Source: Baaleninema simplex PCC 7105 (GTDB taxonomy: Bacteria > Cyanobacteriota > Cyanobacteriia > Cyanobacteriales > Geitlerinemataceae). Taken from it: 64,000 nt of DNA. The position numbers were made by a program, and so were the translations under genes. Below, one piece after another: positions 26,566 through 35,406 of the stretch (positions are counted from its first letter, which is position 1; each line of letters starts with the position of its first letter). The stretch spans positions 4,295 through 68,294 of the forward strand of contig NZ_KB235960.1 in NCBI RefSeq assembly GCF_000332355.1, given 5' to 3'. The notes beneath the pieces are model-generated. The model did not search any database and was not told where the DNA came from. It saw nothing but the letters and a program-made list of their open reading frames with translations.

Positions 26566-27739
26566 CGCTGCGTTCGTCTCCTCCGGACACTCGTTCGTTG
26601 CGAATTTCCCAAGCCCGTTTGAGTAATTGAAACCAGCGTCGTCGGATTTGGGTTGGGGTGCGGCCGAGTTGTTGGGCGATATTGTCTTCGGACTCGCCGC
26701 GACGTTTGCGTTGCAGTAATTCTACTTCTTCAGAACTACAGGAATTCAGGAAAGATTGCCACTGACTCGAGGCCATACCGAGATCGCGATCGAGATCGGC
26801 GTCGAGCCATTCGTGAACTAATTCCCAGCGGTGAGATAAAGCAAAGCGAATTAAATGATATTTAAACCGTTGTTGGAGGTAATCTCGCTGTCGCGACGTC
26901 AAACCGAGAATGGCTTCGATCTCTTGGGTGGGGAGATCTTGCAAGCGCAAAACGAAATAGTCGGCGCATTCGCTTTGGTTGTTGGCTTCGAGGTAAGCAA
27001 TCAGTTCGTCGATGACGCGCGATCGCAGTAAGTCGTCGGTCGGATCGGGGGTCAGGTCTACCATGCGATCGCGCACTTGACTCGTGGGCGTATCGCTCCA
27101 GGTCGTATCGGTATCGTTAGGTTTTCCGTCTCCAGCGCGATCGAGATCGACGGCGAACTCGGGCGGTTGTTGTTGGGCGAAGGTTTGCGCTCTTAAAATG
27201 ACGAGCTGTTGGCTGCGACCCCGTTTTAGAGTAATGCGCCGTTTGGCGTAGCGCTCGGTAAACGCCATGTATTCCGACAACTCTAACAACGTACGCGGCG
27301 AATAGGTGGCCTCGAGATCGAATTCCCGTCGTAACGCGTTGAGGGATTCGACATAAAAGCCCTGTAGGAAATCTTCGATGAGTTGCAGCCGTCCGTAGTA
27401 ACTCGACTGCACTGACGGCGGCGTAATATATCGATAGATAATGGCGCTCAGCGTGCTGTGAAGTTCGACCCGTCCGCCCCGAGATCCGAGGCGGTAGTAG
27501 TTCAGACATTGCTGAACCCGATGGCGTGCGAGCTTGTCCGCCCAAGCTGCTACTTCACCGGACGCCTGGATGCGTTGGCTTTGCGTACAAGTCCGTTCGA
27601 CTTCTTCGACAATGCGAGCGGCCACCGTTTGACAGTTTCCTTGACTAGCACGTGTGGACTGATGGAGATCGCGAGCGACTCTCTCGACCAGTGTTTCCGT
27701 ATCTTGACGATCTGCTTCTTGCTGACTACCCGTCACCAT
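26558..27739 (-). CDS. hetZ: HetZ family regulator
   Basis: A 393-residue HetZ-family protein. The family-defining blocks are seen: CQTVAARIVEEVERTCTQSQRIQASG, GGRVELHSTLSAIIYRYITP, RLQLIEDFLQGFYVESLNAL, LSEYMAFTERYAKRRI and QQLVILRAQTFAQQQPPE. The C-terminal part has a helix-turn-helix-like segment (GESEDNIAQQLGRTPTQIRRRWFQLLKRAW). HetZ binds DNA and helps commit cells to heterocyst fate in Anabaena, yet homologues also exist in filamentous species without heterocysts, as seems likely here. It shares an operon with the gene downstream. A second paralogue lies at 43182-44399. Confidence 0.9.
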   Translation of the reverse strand: MVTGSQQEADRQDTETLVERVARDLHQSTRASQGNCQTVAARIVEEVERTCTQSQRIQASGEVAAWADKLARHRVQQCLNYYRLGSRGGRVELHSTLSAIIYRYITPPSVQSSYYGRLQLIEDFLQGFYVESLNALRREFDLEATYSPRTLLELSEYMAFTERYAKRRITLKRGRSQQLVILRAQTFAQQQPPEFAVDLDRAGDGKPNDTDTTWSDTPTSQVRDRMVDLTPDPTDDLLRSRVIDELIAYLEANNQSECADYFVLRLQDLPTQEIEAILGLTSRQRDYLQQRFKYHLIRFALSHRWELVHEWLDADLDRDLGMASSQWQSFLNSCSSEEVELLQRKRRGESEDNIAQQLGRTPTQIRRRWFQLLKRAWEIRNERVSGGDERSDE

Positions 27740-27949
27740 GACCCTCTCAAGTTTACAGCGAGATCGACTTCCGGAGATCTCGGCCGGAAGTTCGGCGGCG
27801 GTAGATGCAAGGTTTGACGAATCGAATCTGACAACCCCATCCGAGCGAGGCGGTGCGATCGCACCGATCGATATACGTGGGGGCTTCGAGCGATATCGAA
27901 GTGAATATGCTACGCTTTGTTTAAGGAATTTGACGCCATCGACACATCA

Positions 27950-28453
27950 ATGGGTAAGGTTCTCGTCCTGAACGCCTCTTACGAGCCACTGAATATTACG
28001 AATTGGCAGCGGGCGATCGTATTGGTATTGAAGGGGAAGGCGGAACAGCTCGAACACAACGGTAAGTTTGTTTATCCAGAGTGTCCCCTTCCTACGGTTA
28101 TTCGACTGCGTTACTACGTGCGAGTTCCTTACAAAGAGATTCCTTTAACTCGTCGCAACATCTTTTACCGAGACGCACACACTTGTCAATATTGTAACTA
28201 CACGGGAGAGGAGTTAACCCTCGATCACGTCGTTCCACGATCTCGCGGGGGAGGTGACAGTTGGGAAAATTTGGTGACTGCCTGCGTGCGCTGTAACGTC
28301 AAGAAGGGCAATCGCACGCCCCAGGAAGCGGCCATGTTACTCAAACATCCCCCCCGACGACCTCACAGCAGTTTGTATTTTGAAGTTCGCAAATATCTCA
28401 AAAGTGGAACGCATCCCGAGTGGCACAAGTACGCCATCGGGATTGATTTTTAA
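27950..28453 (+). CDS. HNH endonuclease family protein
   Basis: A 167-residue HNH protein common in cyanobacteria. The nuclease core is at about residues 72-125: CQYCNYTGEELTLDHVVPRS (first CxxC and the HNH His), RGGGDSWENLVTACVRCN (Asn and second CxxC). The N-terminal VLVLNASYEPLNITNWQRAIVLVLKGKAE block is characteristic of this family. ATG 27950 is chosen; an upstream start at 27917 adds a foreign leader. Role uncertain; these are chromosomal and not tied to an intron or phage here. Confidence 0.9.
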   Translation: MGKVLVLNASYEPLNITNWQRAIVLVLKGKAEQLEHNGKFVYPECPLPTVIRLRYYVRVPYKEIPLTRRNIFYRDAHTCQYCNYTGEELTLDHVVPRSRGGGDSWENLVTACVRCNVKKGNRTPQEAAMLLKHPPRRPHSSLYFEVRKYLKSGTHPEWHKYAIGIDF

Positions 28454-28487
28454 AGGCCGGCTGACGGGATGACTCGCGGGGGTAAGC

Positions 28488-29729
28488 TCACCCCATCTCC
28501 TCTGCTTCCCGTCGAGCCTCCCGCTTGGCTAGCAGGCGATCGAGCTGTTGTAAAGTGGCGATGACGATGGCGATGCTGGCAGCGAGAACCAACCAAAATC
28601 CGTGAGCGAACGCTTCGGTGCGATCGAGGGCAAACCCTCCTAACGGCGGACCGACGGCGTAGCCGACTGCCCAACACAGGGAATTGATCGACAAGTACAC
28701 CCCCCGCAAGTTATCGGGTGCCAGTTCGACGACCAACGCCGAGGCGGAAGGGGTGTACGATACGGTCGCGATCGCCATAACGCCCAAGGTGATAACTGCC
28801 CACACGAGCGGACGTTCGGTATTGCCCGTCGTCCACACGCCGACGAAGCTCAACGCCCAAAGTACGGCCGAAACGGTTAACGCTCGAGCGTGATTGAAGC
28901 GACCGAGCAGTTTGGCAACGGGTAGTTGTAACAACACGGACACGGCGACGTGCCAGGTAAACAAGCCACTGAGGACGTTGGGAGGAAAGCCGTTTCCGTC
29001 GTCTACGGAGAGAAAGTTACTTAGATACACCGGTAAGGCGGTATCGGTTTGGGAAATGTAGGTGGTAAAGAGAACGTTGACGGCGACGTAGACGAGGAGA
29101 GTGCGATCGCGCAGGGCGATCGCCCAGTTTTTGAAGGGATTTTCGGATTTTTCAATCTGACGCCCCGTTTCGACAATGGCGATCGCCAACACGGTAAAAA
29201 ACAGCAGGTACGAGACGCCATCGAGGACGAACAGCAGACGATAGTTGTCGGTTCGAGCGATCCACGCACCGCCCAAAATAATGCCGAATTCCAAACCCAA
29301 GCTATCGGCGAGACGGTTGAGGGCGTAGGTTTCTCGGCGTTTGTCGGGAGGAGTCAGATCGGCCACGACGGTTTCCGACGCCGGCCAGTACAGCCCGACC
29401 CCCATTCCGTTGAGTAAGTTTCCGGCGACGAGGGTGGCGAAATCTTGAGTCGCAGCCAAGACGAACGATCCTGCTGCCGATAAAATCGCAGAGAGCAGTA
29501 AGGTTCGCTTGCGCCCCCAGTTGGGAGAGTCGCACATCGAACCGCTGAGGATGCGGCCGGCAACGCCGGAGATCGAGGCACTCCCTAACCCGATCCCGAC
29601 TGCCGTAGCCGACAATCCAACTTGGTTGACGAAGAAAATCGAGGCGTAGAACAGTGTAAATCCCGTTCCGATTTGGGAAATAAAGCGCCCGATAATGAGA
29701 ATCCAAACTTGTTTTTGCGCGTCGTTCAC
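28488..29729 (-). CDS. Major facilitator superfamily transporter
   Basis: A 413-residue MFS permease with about twelve membrane helices. The loop 2-3 signature appears as GRILSGSMCDSPNWGRKRTLL (G-x-x-x-D-x-x-G-R-K/R-like) and the DRRETYALNRLADSLG helix as in drug or sugar exporters. The start codon is GTG at 29729. Substrate cannot be told; relatives are annotated as multidrug or unknown MFS proteins. It is transcribed alone, towards the HNH gene. Confidence 0.88.
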   Translation of the reverse strand: MNDAQKQVWILIIGRFISQIGTGFTLFYASIFFVNQVGLSATAVGIGLGSASISGVAGRILSGSMCDSPNWGRKRTLLLSAILSAAGSFVLAATQDFATLVAGNLLNGMGVGLYWPASETVVADLTPPDKRRETYALNRLADSLGLEFGIILGGAWIARTDNYRLLFVLDGVSYLLFFTVLAIAIVETGRQIEKSENPFKNWAIALRDRTLLVYVAVNVLFTTYISQTDTALPVYLSNFLSVDDGNGFPPNVLSGLFTWHVAVSVLLQLPVAKLLGRFNHARALTVSAVLWALSFVGVWTTGNTERPLVWAVITLGVMAIATVSYTPSASALVVELAPDNLRGVYLSINSLCWAVGYAVGPPLGGFALDRTEAFAHGFWLVLAASIAIVIATLQQLDRLLAKREARREAEEMG

Positions 29730-29944
29730 GTCTCGAACCGTTCGGCGTTCCGAACGGATAACAGCAAAAGTCCAGATCGTTATGATATCGAGTCGCGATG
29801 TCGAAGCCCCGATCTCAGGTGGGGCGATCGCTCTGAGGTAGGCAGTCGCTGCGTTAAGGTGAAAGGGAAAGCGGGACGGTAGTTTGATTCGCTCAGTTGG
29901 CAGCGCCTCCCGCAGCGAGAAGCTTTGCAGACAGGATTGAGAAC

Positions 29945-30868
29945 ATGATACGAACGCTTCAGAATGCTTTGGTGACGTTGGTTTTAATCGTGTTAGGGGG
30001 GTTGGGCGTTCCGACGATCGCCGTTGCTGTGGAAACCGAAACGGTCGAAACCCTTTCGCCAGAAGCCGACCGACTGTTTCGACAGGGGGTCGGCCAGTTT
30101 GAGGGCGAGAATTACGCCGAGGCGGAACAGACGTTTTCGGAACTGATCGATCGCGAGTCGGATTTACCGGAAGCCTACTTTAACCGGGCGCGATCGCGGG
30201 AGGCGTTGGGACAGTTCGAGTCGGCGATCGAAGATTATAGCGACGCGATTCGCCTGCGTTCGGAGTACGTCGAAGCGTATATCAATCGCGGTAACGTTTA
30301 TTTAGCCGCAGCCGCGCAACTGGGCGATTTGGAAACGGCGTTAGCAGATTTCGATCGCGCTCTCGAACTCGATCCCGATAATCCAATTCCGTATCTCAAT
30401 CGCGGTAATATTTACGCGGCGCTGGGAGAGATCGAAACGGCTTTGGATAATTACGATCGCGCCCTCGAACTCGATTCCGGTTACGTTGAGGCTCACTACA
30501 ATCGCGCGCTGACGCTGGCCGAACTCGGACGCGCGGAGGCGGCGTTGACGGGGTACGAGAACGCCCTCGCCGCCGTTCCCCCGGAACAACTGCTGTTGCA
30601 GGTTCCCATCTATCTCAACCGGGGGATGCTTTGGTTGCAACAGTCGAACCCTCAAGCGGCGATCGCGGATTTCGAGCGGGTTCTCGACATTAATGGGGAA
30701 ACACCCGAAGCCTTCGGCAATCGAGGGTTAGCCTATGCTACGCTCGGGGAGTTCGATCGCGCCATCGACGATTTGCAACAGGCGGCGCAATTGTTCGAGC
30801 GACAGGGACGCTCTGAAGCGGCGCAGCAAGCTCGAGAAGCGGCTCGGTATTTGCAGCAACAGCGGTAA
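29945..30868 (+). CDS. Exported TPR-repeat protein, linked to the SFPD-repeat gene
   Basis: A 307-residue protein: signal peptide (ALVTLVLIVLGGLGVPTIAVAV) then six or more TPR units (for example YFNRARSREALGQFESAIEDYSDAIRLRS and YLNRGNIYAALGEIETALDNYDRALELDS). ATG 29945 is chosen as it begins the signal peptide; an upstream start at 29897 is unlikely. The next gene starts 13 bases after the stop codon with its own AAGGAG, so the two are almost certainly cotranscribed and both exported. Confidence 0.88.
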   Translation: MIRTLQNALVTLVLIVLGGLGVPTIAVAVETETVETLSPEADRLFRQGVGQFEGENYAEAEQTFSELIDRESDLPEAYFNRARSREALGQFESAIEDYSDAIRLRSEYVEAYINRGNVYLAAAAQLGDLETALADFDRALELDPDNPIPYLNRGNIYAALGEIETALDNYDRALELDSGYVEAHYNRALTLAELGRAEAALTGYENALAAVPPEQLLLQVPIYLNRGMLWLQQSNPQAAIADFERVLDINGETPEAFGNRGLAYATLGEFDRAIDDLQQAAQLFERQGRSEAAQQAREAARYLQQQR

Positions 30869-30881
30869 GGAGAGAATTATC

Positions 30882-31223
30882 GTGACAAAACGTTATCGGG
30901 CGATCGCAATTGGGGTGGCGTGTCTCGTTTTTCTGTTTGCTGGTTTCGCCCGAGGCGCTACGGGAAACGTCGATGCTGAGACCTGCACTGCGAACGGGTT
31001 TTCGCTGTTTGGCAAAGTGCGTGTCGTCGAATCTTTTCCCGATTTAACGGTAAAGATCGTCGATGCGTTTCCCGATCTCAACGTACAAGTGGTCGATGCG
31101 TTTCCCGATCGCTGCGGTCAGTGGGAGTTTGTCGAATCTTTTCCCGATATTGAAATTAAATTCGTCGAATCTTTTCCCGATATTGAAATTAAATTCGTCG
31201 ATGCGTTTCCCGGCATTCCGTAA
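30882..31223 (+). CDS. Small secreted SFPD-repeat protein (possible 7(1) septoil-knot family)
   Basis: A 113-residue protein starting at GTG 30882 (AAGGAG upstream). After a signal peptide (AIAIGVACLVFLFAGFARGA) it has one degenerate unit (GFSLFGK) and six units of 11-13 residues of the form V-x-V-V-[ED]-[SA]-F-P-D: VRVVESFPDLT, VKIVDAFPDLN, VQVVDAFPDRCGQ, WEFVESFPDIE, IKFVESFPDIE, IKFVDAFPG. Two Cys (in ETCTANG and DRCGQ) could pair. The pattern resembles small proteins I recall being described as the 7(1) septoil knot family; that link is from memory and not verified. The function is unknown. Confidence 0.75.
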   Translation: MTKRYRAIAIGVACLVFLFAGFARGATGNVDAETCTANGFSLFGKVRVVESFPDLTVKIVDAFPDLNVQVVDAFPDRCGQWEFVESFPDIEIKFVESFPDIEIKFVDAFPGIP

Positions 31224-31369
31224 TTTTGTTTGTTTTTTTGAGGATGCCATTAAACTCGCCGATAGGCTTACAAGTCTTAGAAACTATGAGATAAGTCTGT
31301 CGGACGAGTTCGAGTTTTTTGCCATGAAAGTGCCGTACGTTTTTAAATCGCAGCACATTTTGGACTGCT

Positions 31370-31873
31370 TCAAAGATATCCAACATTGCGAATGACGGCG
31401 ACCGTTTCCAACTCGCGTGCGACCGATCGCATCTCGTCTTTATCTTTTTGAGACCAAACTCGAGGAGACCGACAGTGATGGGCGACTAACAATCCCCACA
31501 ACTCACCATCTTGGAGGATGGGGGCGACGAGGTTGGCTTTCACACCGATACTATTTAGAAATTCCCGATGACAAGGATGTATCTCTGCTGTGTCTACGTT
31601 ATCGATCGCCTTCAAACGACCTTCGAGATAGAGCTGAGCGTATTCGCCCGTGAAACAATCGTCAGCTCCCGTCGAGCCTAAAATCGAGAACTCTGGAGAA
31701 GACAGAGATTCAAACGTCACTTGTCCTTTCCATTTTCGGTAGAAATAATACAGCACGATGCGATCGACATTTAAGCGATCGCGAAGTTGCTGCGTTTTAC
31801 TTTGAATTAACGCATCGCCTGCTAGGGATCTCGACAGACGATTGGTGAGGATTCGCAATTGACGGTCTAACAT
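31370..31873 (-). CDS. Stand-alone GAF domain, DXCF cyanobacteriochrome-like
   Basis: A 167-residue protein made of a single GAF domain. It shows two cyanobacteriochrome marks: DDCF (the DXCF motif, about residue 72) and a Cys-His pair in IHPCHREFL (about residue 100), the canonical bilin-attachment site, followed by GVKANLVAPILQDGELWGLLVAHHC as in phycobilin-binding GAFs. Nothing else (no kinase, GGDEF or PAS) is in the frame. It may bind phycocyanobilin and sense blue/green light, passing the signal by protein contact. Binding is inferred, as non-bilin GAFs can keep parts of this pattern. Confidence 0.75.
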   Translation of the reverse strand: MLDRQLRILTNRLSRSLAGDALIQSKTQQLRDRLNVDRIVLYYFYRKWKGQVTFESLSSPEFSILGSTGADDCFTGEYAQLYLEGRLKAIDNVDTAEIHPCHREFLNSIGVKANLVAPILQDGELWGLLVAHHCRSPRVWSQKDKDEMRSVARELETVAVIRNVGYL

Positions 31874-32354
31874 AAACTTTAGATTTTCAACCCCAATTCG
31901 AGCGATCGCATTTTTTATCTATGATATAGCAACCCTAAATCAGTTGTGTAACAAAATTGAGACAAAAAGGGAATCGGGAACGGGGAATAGCGGATCTGGG
32001 AATCAGATTTTTTCGGGTGTTTTAATTTTTGACGACTCATTTGGGACTGCTATAGCTAAAAACGATTCGAGATTTGAAATATAGAACTTAACAAAAATAA
32101 ATATACAAAGACGGAACGAGAACCCGAACTCGCGATCGTCTCGCTTCAACAACATGAGGTCTCGTCTCGATCGCTTGTTTCCCCCCACATTTCCCATCCG
32201 AAGGTCTCGATCCGCCTTGCAAAAAACAGCAGTGCGTTTCTCGGATCGTTCCGCAACACCTAAATTTCAACCCCGAAACCGTCAATTCTTTCCCCATCGA
32301 GGGTAAAATACAAAATCGCTTTGTTGAGTCTATCGATCGCCAGGAGAGAAACCG
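31874..32354. other. Spacer between the GAF and TRAP genes
   Basis: 481 bases holding the divergent promoters of the GAF protein and the TRAP permease genes. AT-rich at 31890-32100. No gene with support; a TRAP binding protein (DctP) gene is not present here. Confidence 0.45.
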
Positions 32355-32945
32355 TTGCAAACCCTGTTACGTCTGTCGCGGCTCGTCGATCGCGCCAACG
32401 AATCGATCGGTCGTCTAACAGGCTGGCTCGTCCTTCTCATGGTCGTTGTGGGAACCTGGAACGTCATCGGACGGTATGCGGGCCAAGCCATCGGTATCAA
32501 ACTCAGTTCCAACGCTTTCATCGAAACCCAATGGTATCTCTTTAGCTTAGTGTTTTTATTAGGTGCTGCCTACACCCTCAAACATAACGAACACGTGCGA
32601 ATGGACGTGTTGTACAGTAACTGGTCGCCCCGCCGCAAAGCGTTAGCGGATGTCATCGGAACCCTACTGTTTCTCATACCGTTTTGCGCTGTCGCCCTGT
32701 GGTTCGTGCGATCGCCGATTCTCAGTTCTTGGCAAATTCAAGAAACCTCCCCCGATCCCGGCGGCTTACCCCGCTATCCCATCAAAACCTTCGTATTCGT
32801 CAGTTTCGTTCTGCTGATCTTGCAAGGCATTTCCGAAGCTATCAAAAAATGGGCGGTGTTTGTCGGCGAGATCGGTGCAGAGGCCAATTCCCACGACGCA
32901 AATTCTGAAGGCACAAACACAGAAGAGGACGGTCGAAATGACTGA
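32355..32945 (+). CDS. TRAP transporter small permease (DctQ-type)
   Basis: A 196-residue membrane protein with four hydrophobic helices (LTGWLVLLMVVVGTWNVIGRY; WYLFSLVFLLGAAYTL; LLFLIPFCAVALWFV; FVFVSFVLLILQGISEAI) and the family motif KHNEHVRMDVLY. TRAP small permeases pair with the large permease to import organic acids driven by a sodium gradient. The start is TTG 32355 with CAGGAG upstream. Its last eight bases overlap the large-permease gene, so the pair is coupled. Confidence 0.88.
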   Translation: MQTLLRLSRLVDRANESIGRLTGWLVLLMVVVGTWNVIGRYAGQAIGIKLSSNAFIETQWYLFSLVFLLGAAYTLKHNEHVRMDVLYSNWSPRRKALADVIGTLLFLIPFCAVALWFVRSPILSSWQIQETSPDPGGLPRYPIKTFVFVSFVLLILQGISEAIKKWAVFVGEIGAEANSHDANSEGTNTEEDGRND

Positions 32946-34263
32946 ATGGTTGGGAATTTCCATGTTTTTCGGGGCGCTCGTCCTGTTGCTGCTGGGGTAT
33001 CCCGTCGCCTTTACCCTCGGCGGTGTCGCCATCCTCTTCAGTCTCATCGGCGTCGCAACTGGAACCTTTAGCTTTTCTTTGTGGGGGAGTTTTCCGCTAC
33101 AGGTATTCAACACGATGTCCAACTACACCCTGTTGGCCATTCCTTACTTTATTTTTATGGGGGCGATGCTGGAAAAATCGGGAATCGCCGAACGCCTCCT
33201 CGAAACTATTGGCATTCTCTTCGGACGGATACGGGGCGGTTTAGCTTTAGCAGTGGTTCTCGTGGGCGCTTTGTTAGCGGCCACAACTGGCGTCGTGGCG
33301 GCGACCGTCGTGGCGATGGGATTGATTTCTCTGCCGATCATGCTGCGCTACGGCTACAACAAAGAATTGGCGACGGGAGTAATTGCTGCATCGGGAACCC
33401 TCGGACAAATTATTCCCCCCAGCGTGGTGTTGGTGGTTCTCGGCGATCAGTTAGGCATTTCCGTCGGTGATTTGTTCGTGGGGTCGATGATACCGGGATT
33501 GCTGATGACTGGAGTATTTGCCGTTCACGTTTTGGCGATCGCGACGATTCGACCCGACGCCGCCCCAGCTTTACCGCCAGAAGTGCGAAATATGCGCGGT
33601 CGCGATTTGGGAATGCGGGTGTTGAACGCGATGGTTCCGCCGCTGCTGTCGATCGTCTTGGTTCTCGGCAGCATTCTTTTCGGCTTTGCAACGCCTACAG
33701 AAGCCGGGGGTGTCGGTAGCGTCGGGGCGATTTTGCTGGCCGCAGCCAACCATCAGTTAAGTTGGGATTCGCTGCAACGCGTGGGCGATGCGACTTTACG
33801 AATTACCAGCATGGTGGTGTTTATTTTGTTGGGATCGGCGGCGTTTAGCTTGGTGTTCCGAGGACTCCGGGGAGAACAGGTCATTCAGAACGCGTTAGGC
33901 AACCTTCCCGGCGGAGAGGTGGGATTTTTGGCGGCGAGTATGGCGATCGTGTTTTTTTTGGGATTTTTTATCGACTTTTTCCAAATCGCTTTTATTATCG
34001 TGCCGCTGTTTGCCCCCGTCGCCCAGCAGTTTGGGATGGATATGGTGTGGTACGGCGTGGTTTTGGGGGCGAACTTACAAACTTCGTTTTTGACGCCGCC
34101 GTTTGGATTCGCGTTGTTTTATCTACGAGGCATTACGCCGCCAGAGGTGAAGACGCAGGACATTTATCGCGGGGTGATTCCCTTCGTGTTGCTGCAAATT
34201 CTGGTATTGGTCGCGATCGTTCGTTTTCCAGCGATCGTGAGTTGGCTTCCTTCCGCTCTCTAA
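32938..34263 (+). CDS. TRAP transporter large permease (DctM-type)
   Basis: A 441-residue membrane protein with about twelve helices. Family motifs: LLLLGYPVAFTLGGVA near the start, IPYFIFMGAMLEKSGIAERLL, GTLGQIIPPSVVLVVLGDQLGISVGDLFVGS, and FATPTEAGGVG. It forms the transport channel with the upstream small permease. No periplasmic binding protein gene lies next to it, so the substrate cannot be judged; the group resembles permeases for mannitol/chloroaromatic or acid substrates in cyanobacteria. ATG 32938 overlaps the upstream stop. Confidence 0.9.
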   Translation: MTEWLGISMFFGALVLLLLGYPVAFTLGGVAILFSLIGVATGTFSFSLWGSFPLQVFNTMSNYTLLAIPYFIFMGAMLEKSGIAERLLETIGILFGRIRGGLALAVVLVGALLAATTGVVAATVVAMGLISLPIMLRYGYNKELATGVIAASGTLGQIIPPSVVLVVLGDQLGISVGDLFVGSMIPGLLMTGVFAVHVLAIATIRPDAAPALPPEVRNMRGRDLGMRVLNAMVPPLLSIVLVLGSILFGFATPTEAGGVGSVGAILLAAANHQLSWDSLQRVGDATLRITSMVVFILLGSAAFSLVFRGLRGEQVIQNALGNLPGGEVGFLAASMAIVFFLGFFIDFFQIAFIIVPLFAPVAQQFGMDMVWYGVVLGANLQTSFLTPPFGFALFYLRGITPPEVKTQDIYRGVIPFVLLQILVLVAIVRFPAIVSWLPSAL

Positions 34264-34329
34264 AACTTACTCAAACTTAATCATTTGATGTTCAGTTCCT
34301 AGCTTGGATCTTCGGAGACCTTTCCATCA

Positions 34330-35406
34330 CTAGGCTTGCACGGCCGAGCTATCCGCACATTCCAAATTAATCGCTGCGTTTAAATCACGATCGATAGAGA
34401 TGCCGCAGTTAGGACAATCGTATTGTCTTTTCTCTAGTGGCATCTTTTGTTTATGGTGGCAGTTCGAGCAAATTTGTGAACTGGGATACCATTGGTCAAT
34501 GAGTGTCAACTTGCTTCCATACCCATAACATTTGTACTCAAGCTGACGACGAAATTCATAGAAACCACCATCAGCGATCGCACTCGCCAGACAATGATTC
34601 TTGAGCATCCCTGACACATTCAAGTCTTCAATTTTTACTTCGCTGTGGTTCTTGGCTAAGTAAGTTGTTAACTTGTGTAGATGGTCTGCTCTAATATCCG
34701 CGATGCGTCTATGGGCTTTAGCCAGCTTGAGTTTGGTCTTTTCTCGGTTTTTACCTCCTTTTTGACGACGGCAAAGCTCTTTTTGGAGTTGGGCTAGTTT
34801 TTTCTTGGCCTGGCGATAGGCTTTGGGGTTGGGATAAGTTTTACCATCACTCAGAGTGGCCAGGGTATTGATTCCAATATCTACCCCGATACGCTCTCTT
34901 ACTTTGGGGGTTGACTTGGGTTTAACATTAATTTTGAAAGCAATATACCAGTCCCCTGCACGTTTACTTATTGTGACGTTTTTAGGATTTGCTGGAGGGA
35001 ACTGTTCATGGCTTTTTACCCATCCAATTCGGGGGAGTTTTAGCCGATTTCCAGAAATTATAATACTTCCTTCAAGGTAAAAACTATCCTTGACATTCTT
35101 TTTTTTGAATTTGGGAAAACCTGTTCCCTTAACCTTCCAAAACCGTTTAAATGCCTTATTTAGATGGCGCAAGGCTTCTTGCGGCGCACATTTCGATACC
35201 TCGTAGTACCAAGGATTCTGACTCTTTACCTCCGCTACTAATTTTTTGTGTAAGTCTATGGCTGTGGGCAGTTTACCTCCTGCCTCATAAATTTCCTTAC
35301 AGGTGGCAAGTCCCCAATTCCAAGCGTGTCGAGCGACTCCGGCGTGTTTCGCCATGAGCGTTCGTTGTCGGTTATTTAAGTTCAGCTTCGTCTTAAAACT
35401 CTTCAC
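34330..35406 (-). CDS. tnpB: TnpB RNA-guided nuclease (IS607 type)
   Basis: A 358-residue TnpB, ancestor-type relative of Cas12. The RuvC-like catalytic residues are in place: Asp in GVDIGINTLATL, Glu in KIEDLNVSGM and Asp in IDRDLNAAINL, with the zinc ribbon CSNCHHKQ ... CPNCG between the last two. TnpB cuts DNA guided by an omega-RNA that usually overlaps the 3' end of its gene; for this minus-strand gene that is around 34270-34400. The start (MKSFKTKLNL) overlaps the end of tnpA. It appears intact. Confidence 0.92.
   Translation of the reverse strand: MKSFKTKLNLNNRQRTLMAKHAGVARHAWNWGLATCKEIYEAGGKLPTAIDLHKKLVAEVKSQNPWYYEVSKCAPQEALRHLNKAFKRFWKVKGTGFPKFKKKNVKDSFYLEGSIIISGNRLKLPRIGWVKSHEQFPPANPKNVTISKRAGDWYIAFKINVKPKSTPKVRERIGVDIGINTLATLSDGKTYPNPKAYRQAKKKLAQLQKELCRRQKGGKNREKTKLKLAKAHRRIADIRADHLHKLTTYLAKNHSEVKIEDLNVSGMLKNHCLASAIADGGFYEFRRQLEYKCYGYGSKLTLIDQWYPSSQICSNCHHKQKMPLEKRQYDCPNCGISIDRDLNAAINLECADSSAVQA

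Noticed and set aside
25552-27739. Heterocyst-development cluster
   Set aside because: Only hetZ and one linked gene are seen; without hetR, patS or nif genes, heterocyst formation cannot be claimed.
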